From: an uncultured Collinsella sp.
GTDB lineage: Bacteria; Actinomycetota; Coriobacteriia; Coriobacteriales; Coriobacteriaceae
Assembly (NCBI GenBank): GCA_900541855.1
Contig: UQLD01000019.1
Location: 1 to 47,804, forward strand
Direction of reading: 5' to 3'
DNA length: 47,804 bases
Positions 46,156 through 47,804 of this stretch are shown here, in pieces. Position 1 is the stretch's first letter; the number at the start of each line of letters is the position of its first letter. Both the position numbers and the translations under genes were made by a program. The notes beneath the pieces were generated by a model that was given only the letters and a program-made list of their open reading frames with translations, did not search any database and had not been told where the DNA came from.

Positions 46156-47127
46156 CTACTTCGTGCCCACGATCGGCTGGGAGCCCTCGGGCACGACGAC
46201 GAGGTTGCCGTCCTTTCCGATGCTCTTGAGCGCGTCGATGTAGTGCTGCTGGAGGACCTGGTCGTTGAGCGAGTCCGCGAGGACGGCGTTTGCGTCCGCC
46301 TCGCCCTGCGCCTCGATCTTCTTTGTTTCAGCCTCGACCTTGGCCGTCTCCTGCTCGTTCTGGGCCTTCTGCTTCGCGACCTCGGCGGCCTGAGCCTCGC
46401 TGTAGCTCTTGGTGATGTTCTTCGGGTAGCGGACGTCCTGCACGCTCACCTGCTCCACCGTGAGGCCTATGCCCTTCCACTTCTCGGTGAGGGCCTTCTG
46501 GACGGCCTTGGTGAACTGGGAGCGGTCGGTGAGCATCGTCACCGTGTCGAAGCCGCCCGAGACCTCGCGGGTGACGGCGCGGACGTCGTTGGAGATGTAC
46601 TTCTCCACGAAGCTCTCCTGCGTGCCGTACTCGCTGTAGAGGCTGAGCGCGGCGTCGGGGTTGAGCGAGTAGTTGACCTGGATGTCGATGTTGGCGCTGG
46701 CGCCCGACTTGTCGTTGATGGAGACCTGCTTGCCCTCGTAGGAGCCGCCGTCCACCTTGTAGTCGGTGTCCCCGTAGAAGTTGATGAGGTTGTTGCGGGT
46801 GTCGTAGGTCACGACATCCTGCCATGGGGCCTTGGCGTGGAAACCGGCCTCGGAGGTCGAGCCGGCGAGCGAGCCGCCGAGGTTGCGGATGACGCAGACC
46901 TCGCCGGTGTCCTGCGTGTAGAAGCAGCCGGTGGCGGCGATGATGGCACCTGTCAGGACGAGGGGCAGGGCGCACGCGGGCGAGACGATACGAGGCTCGT
47001 ACTTGTTACCCCAATGGTCCGCGGGCTCGGCGGCCTTCTCGCGCTCGACCTCGTTATATCGCTTGATGGCGACGGCGGCGGCCGCGCCGCCGAGTCCCAG
47101 ACCCGCTCCGATAATCAGTTGAATCAT
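46156..47127 (-). CDS. SPFH/prohibitin-like membrane protein
   Basis: A 323-residue protein; ATG at 47127 has GGAGGAAGAC upstream. Hydrophobic helices lie at about 2-21 and 48-69. The SPFH (band 7) domain follows (about 75-235): VIRNLGGSLAGSTSEAGFHA, WQDVVTYDTRNNLINF, and a coiled-coil segment rich in Ala/Glu/Gln (about 245-290), typical of prohibitins/flotillins. Such proteins form rings at membranes and hold proteases or organise lipids. It is in the phage early region and may modulate host membrane proteases such as FtsH, in the way of HflKC; this is inference. Confidence 0.85.
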   Translation of the reverse strand: MIQLIIGAGLGLGGAAAAVAIKRYNEVEREKAAEPADHWGNKYEPRIVSPACALPLVLTGAIIAATGCFYTQDTGEVCVIRNLGGSLAGSTSEAGFHAKAPWQDVVTYDTRNNLINFYGDTDYKVDGGSYEGKQVSINDKSGASANIDIQVNYSLNPDAALSLYSEYGTQESFVEKYISNDVRAVTREVSGGFDTVTMLTDRSQFTKAVQKALTEKWKGIGLTVEQVSVQDVRYPKNITKSYSEAQAAEVAKQKAQNEQETAKVEAETKKIEAQGEADANAVLADSLNDQVLQQHYIDALKSIGKDGNLVVVPEGSQPIVGTK

Positions 47128-47183
47128 GTCTTCCTCCATTTCGTTTGGTCAAATCTAGAGAGCCCCGGGGATGGGGCACGAGG

Positions 47184-47513
47184 CTACTCGCCGCCCTTGA
47201 GGTGGAAGCGCGTCCACTCGCCCGCGCCGAGGCCGACCATCACCGGCTCGATGCCGGGGTCGATGGCGTCGGCGGTGTTCATCACCACCGTGCGCTGGAC
47301 GTAGGCCATGACCGCCTCGCCGCGCAGCAGCCCGTCCAGGCGCCCGCGGGCGTCGAGGAACGACTCGAAGGCCTCGTGGTGCCAGCCGTCGCCGGCATCG
47401 CACCAGCAGACGATGGCCTCGATGCCCGAGAAGCCCTGCGGGCACTCGATCTCGAAGGACTTCCCGCGAGCCTCGTACCTGATGTTCTCGCGGCGCATCT
47501 TCATGTCTCCCAT
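47184..47513 (-). CDS. Hypothetical phage protein
   Basis: A 109-residue protein, MGDMKMRRENIRYEARGKSF, with a beta-rich part (EIECPQGFSGIEAIVCWCDA) and a C-terminal GAGEWTRFHLKGGE. GGGGAGGG lies before the ATG. No family is recognised; it is the gene before the SPFH gene in reading order. Confidence 0.65.
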   Translation of the reverse strand: MGDMKMRRENIRYEARGKSFEIECPQGFSGIEAIVCWCDAGDGWHHEAFESFLDARGRLDGLLRGEAVMAYVQRTVVMNTADAIDPGIEPVMVGLGAGEWTRFHLKGGE

Positions 47514-47524
47514 GACGCCCTCCC

Positions 47525-47635
47525 CTACAGCTCGAAGTCGGAAAAGTCGCGGGCCTCGACCGGCTCGGCCTCGACCGTGATGGCCTCGGGGATGTTCCAG
47601 CCGCCCAGCTCGATGTCGATGTAGTTCTCGTTCAT
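47525..47635 (-). CDS. Very small acidic phage protein
   Basis: A 36-residue ORF, MNENYIDIELGGWNIPEAIT ... ARDFSDFEL, with a GGAGAG site before the ATG. It is strongly acidic. It sits in the early operon between the edge gene and the 109-residue gene. Function unknown. Confidence 0.55.
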   Translation of the reverse strand: MNENYIDIELGGWNIPEAITVEAEPVEARDFSDFEL

Positions 47636-47663
47636 GGTTCTCTCCGTTTCGCTTTAGGGAACT

Positions 47664-47804
47664 TTAATTTCCCTTGATTGGTAAATAAAAATCTTCGACT
47701 TTGCAGCCGAGATAGTTGGCGAGCATGACAGCCGTGGGAAGTTTCATCTGGGACGTGTCTCTATAGTTTTGTCAACCGCGTGCTTCGCGCCATTTCGGCA
47801 TGAC
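47664..47804 (-). pseudogene. C-terminal part of a small Cro/CI-type regulator, frame interrupted
   Basis: The frame ending at TAA 47664 reads MKLPTAVMLANYLGCKVEDF then YLPIKGN, like the end of a phage XRE-type HTH protein. In this frame TGA occurs at 47774-47772. Another frame upstream reads ARSTRLTKL before meeting TAG, and skipping one base would join the two. Either a frameshift or a short start inside (ATG of MKLP) is possible. The window ends here. Confidence 0.35.

Larger units (their letters stand above)
14180..47804 (-). mobile_element. Siphovirus-like prophage (left part complete, right end outside window)
   Basis: From 14222 to the right edge nearly every gene is on the minus strand and belongs to phage modules: recombination (RusA, Bet, SSB), terminase, portal, capsid, tail with tape measure and frameshifted chaperones, lysis. 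The long tape measure and the tube and terminator genes indicate a long non-contractile tail. Neither integrase nor repressor is present, so the early end and one attachment site lie to the right of the window. The left edge lies between 14063 and 14180. Confidence 0.92.

Noticed and set aside
1..47804. CRISPR array or cas genes
   Set aside because: No regularly spaced repeats and no Cas-like proteins; the repeated sequences present are explained by the DGR, the 66-base duplication and hairpins.
1..47804. tRNA or rRNA genes
   Set aside because: No cloverleaf with T-loop and acceptor stem, and no rRNA sequence, was recognised on either strand.

Overview
The left third of the window (about 1-14.1 kb) is chromosomal DNA of a high-GC bacterium with both-strand gene layout. 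The gene set (ndk, argH, argG, a Cof-type HAD phosphatase, polA, an M18 aminopeptidase, yaaA, and thiC behind a TPP riboswitch followed by thiD) and the protein style suggest a gut actinobacterium of the Coriobacteriia, most likely Collinsella or a close relative. This is an inference from recall; no 16S or other marker is present.

From about 14.2 kb to the right edge (47.8 kb) lies a large part of a siphovirus-like prophage, almost entirely on the minus strand, so it reads from high to low coordinates. In that reading order: early small genes, a membrane-anchored SPFH/prohibitin-like protein, a small HTH protein, RusA resolvase, a Bet/RecT-type annealing protein with its DUF1351 partner, an actinobacterial-type integration host factor (mIHF) homologue, SSB, a DUF6291-like protein with slippage-prone repeats, and a run of tightly overlapping small genes (MazG-like, zinc-ribbon, DUF4406, and a Lar-like gene with an in-frame TAG). 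After a terminator and a strong inverted repeat come terS, terL and portal. A receptor-binding block follows, then the minor head protein (fused to a zincin-like domain), scaffold, capsid, connectors, tail tube, a -1 frameshifted G/GT chaperone pair, tape measure, two large tail-tip proteins, holin and amidase endolysin. A perfect bidirectional terminator at 14180-14217 separates the phage lysis end from thiD. No integrase, CI-type repressor or attachment-site pair is visible; the prophage continues beyond the right edge.

The most notable system is a complete diversity-generating retroelement (DGR) at 30.4-33.4 kb: a 541-residue target protein whose 3' end is the variable repeat (VR, 31796-31908), a template repeat (TR, 31583-31695), and a reverse transcriptase with a YADD active site (30394-31425). 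Over 113 aligned bases TR and VR differ at 18 positions, and every one is an adenine of the TR on the coding strand; 92 of 92 non-adenine positions are identical. The 21 template adenines sit only in codons that cannot become stop codons by A substitution. Hairpins lie just after the VR. No Avd gene is seen. The DGR sits between a coiled-coil fibre-like gene and XkdW/XkdX-type small companions, and this whole block is inserted in the head module between portal and minor head protein, away from the tail-tip genes.
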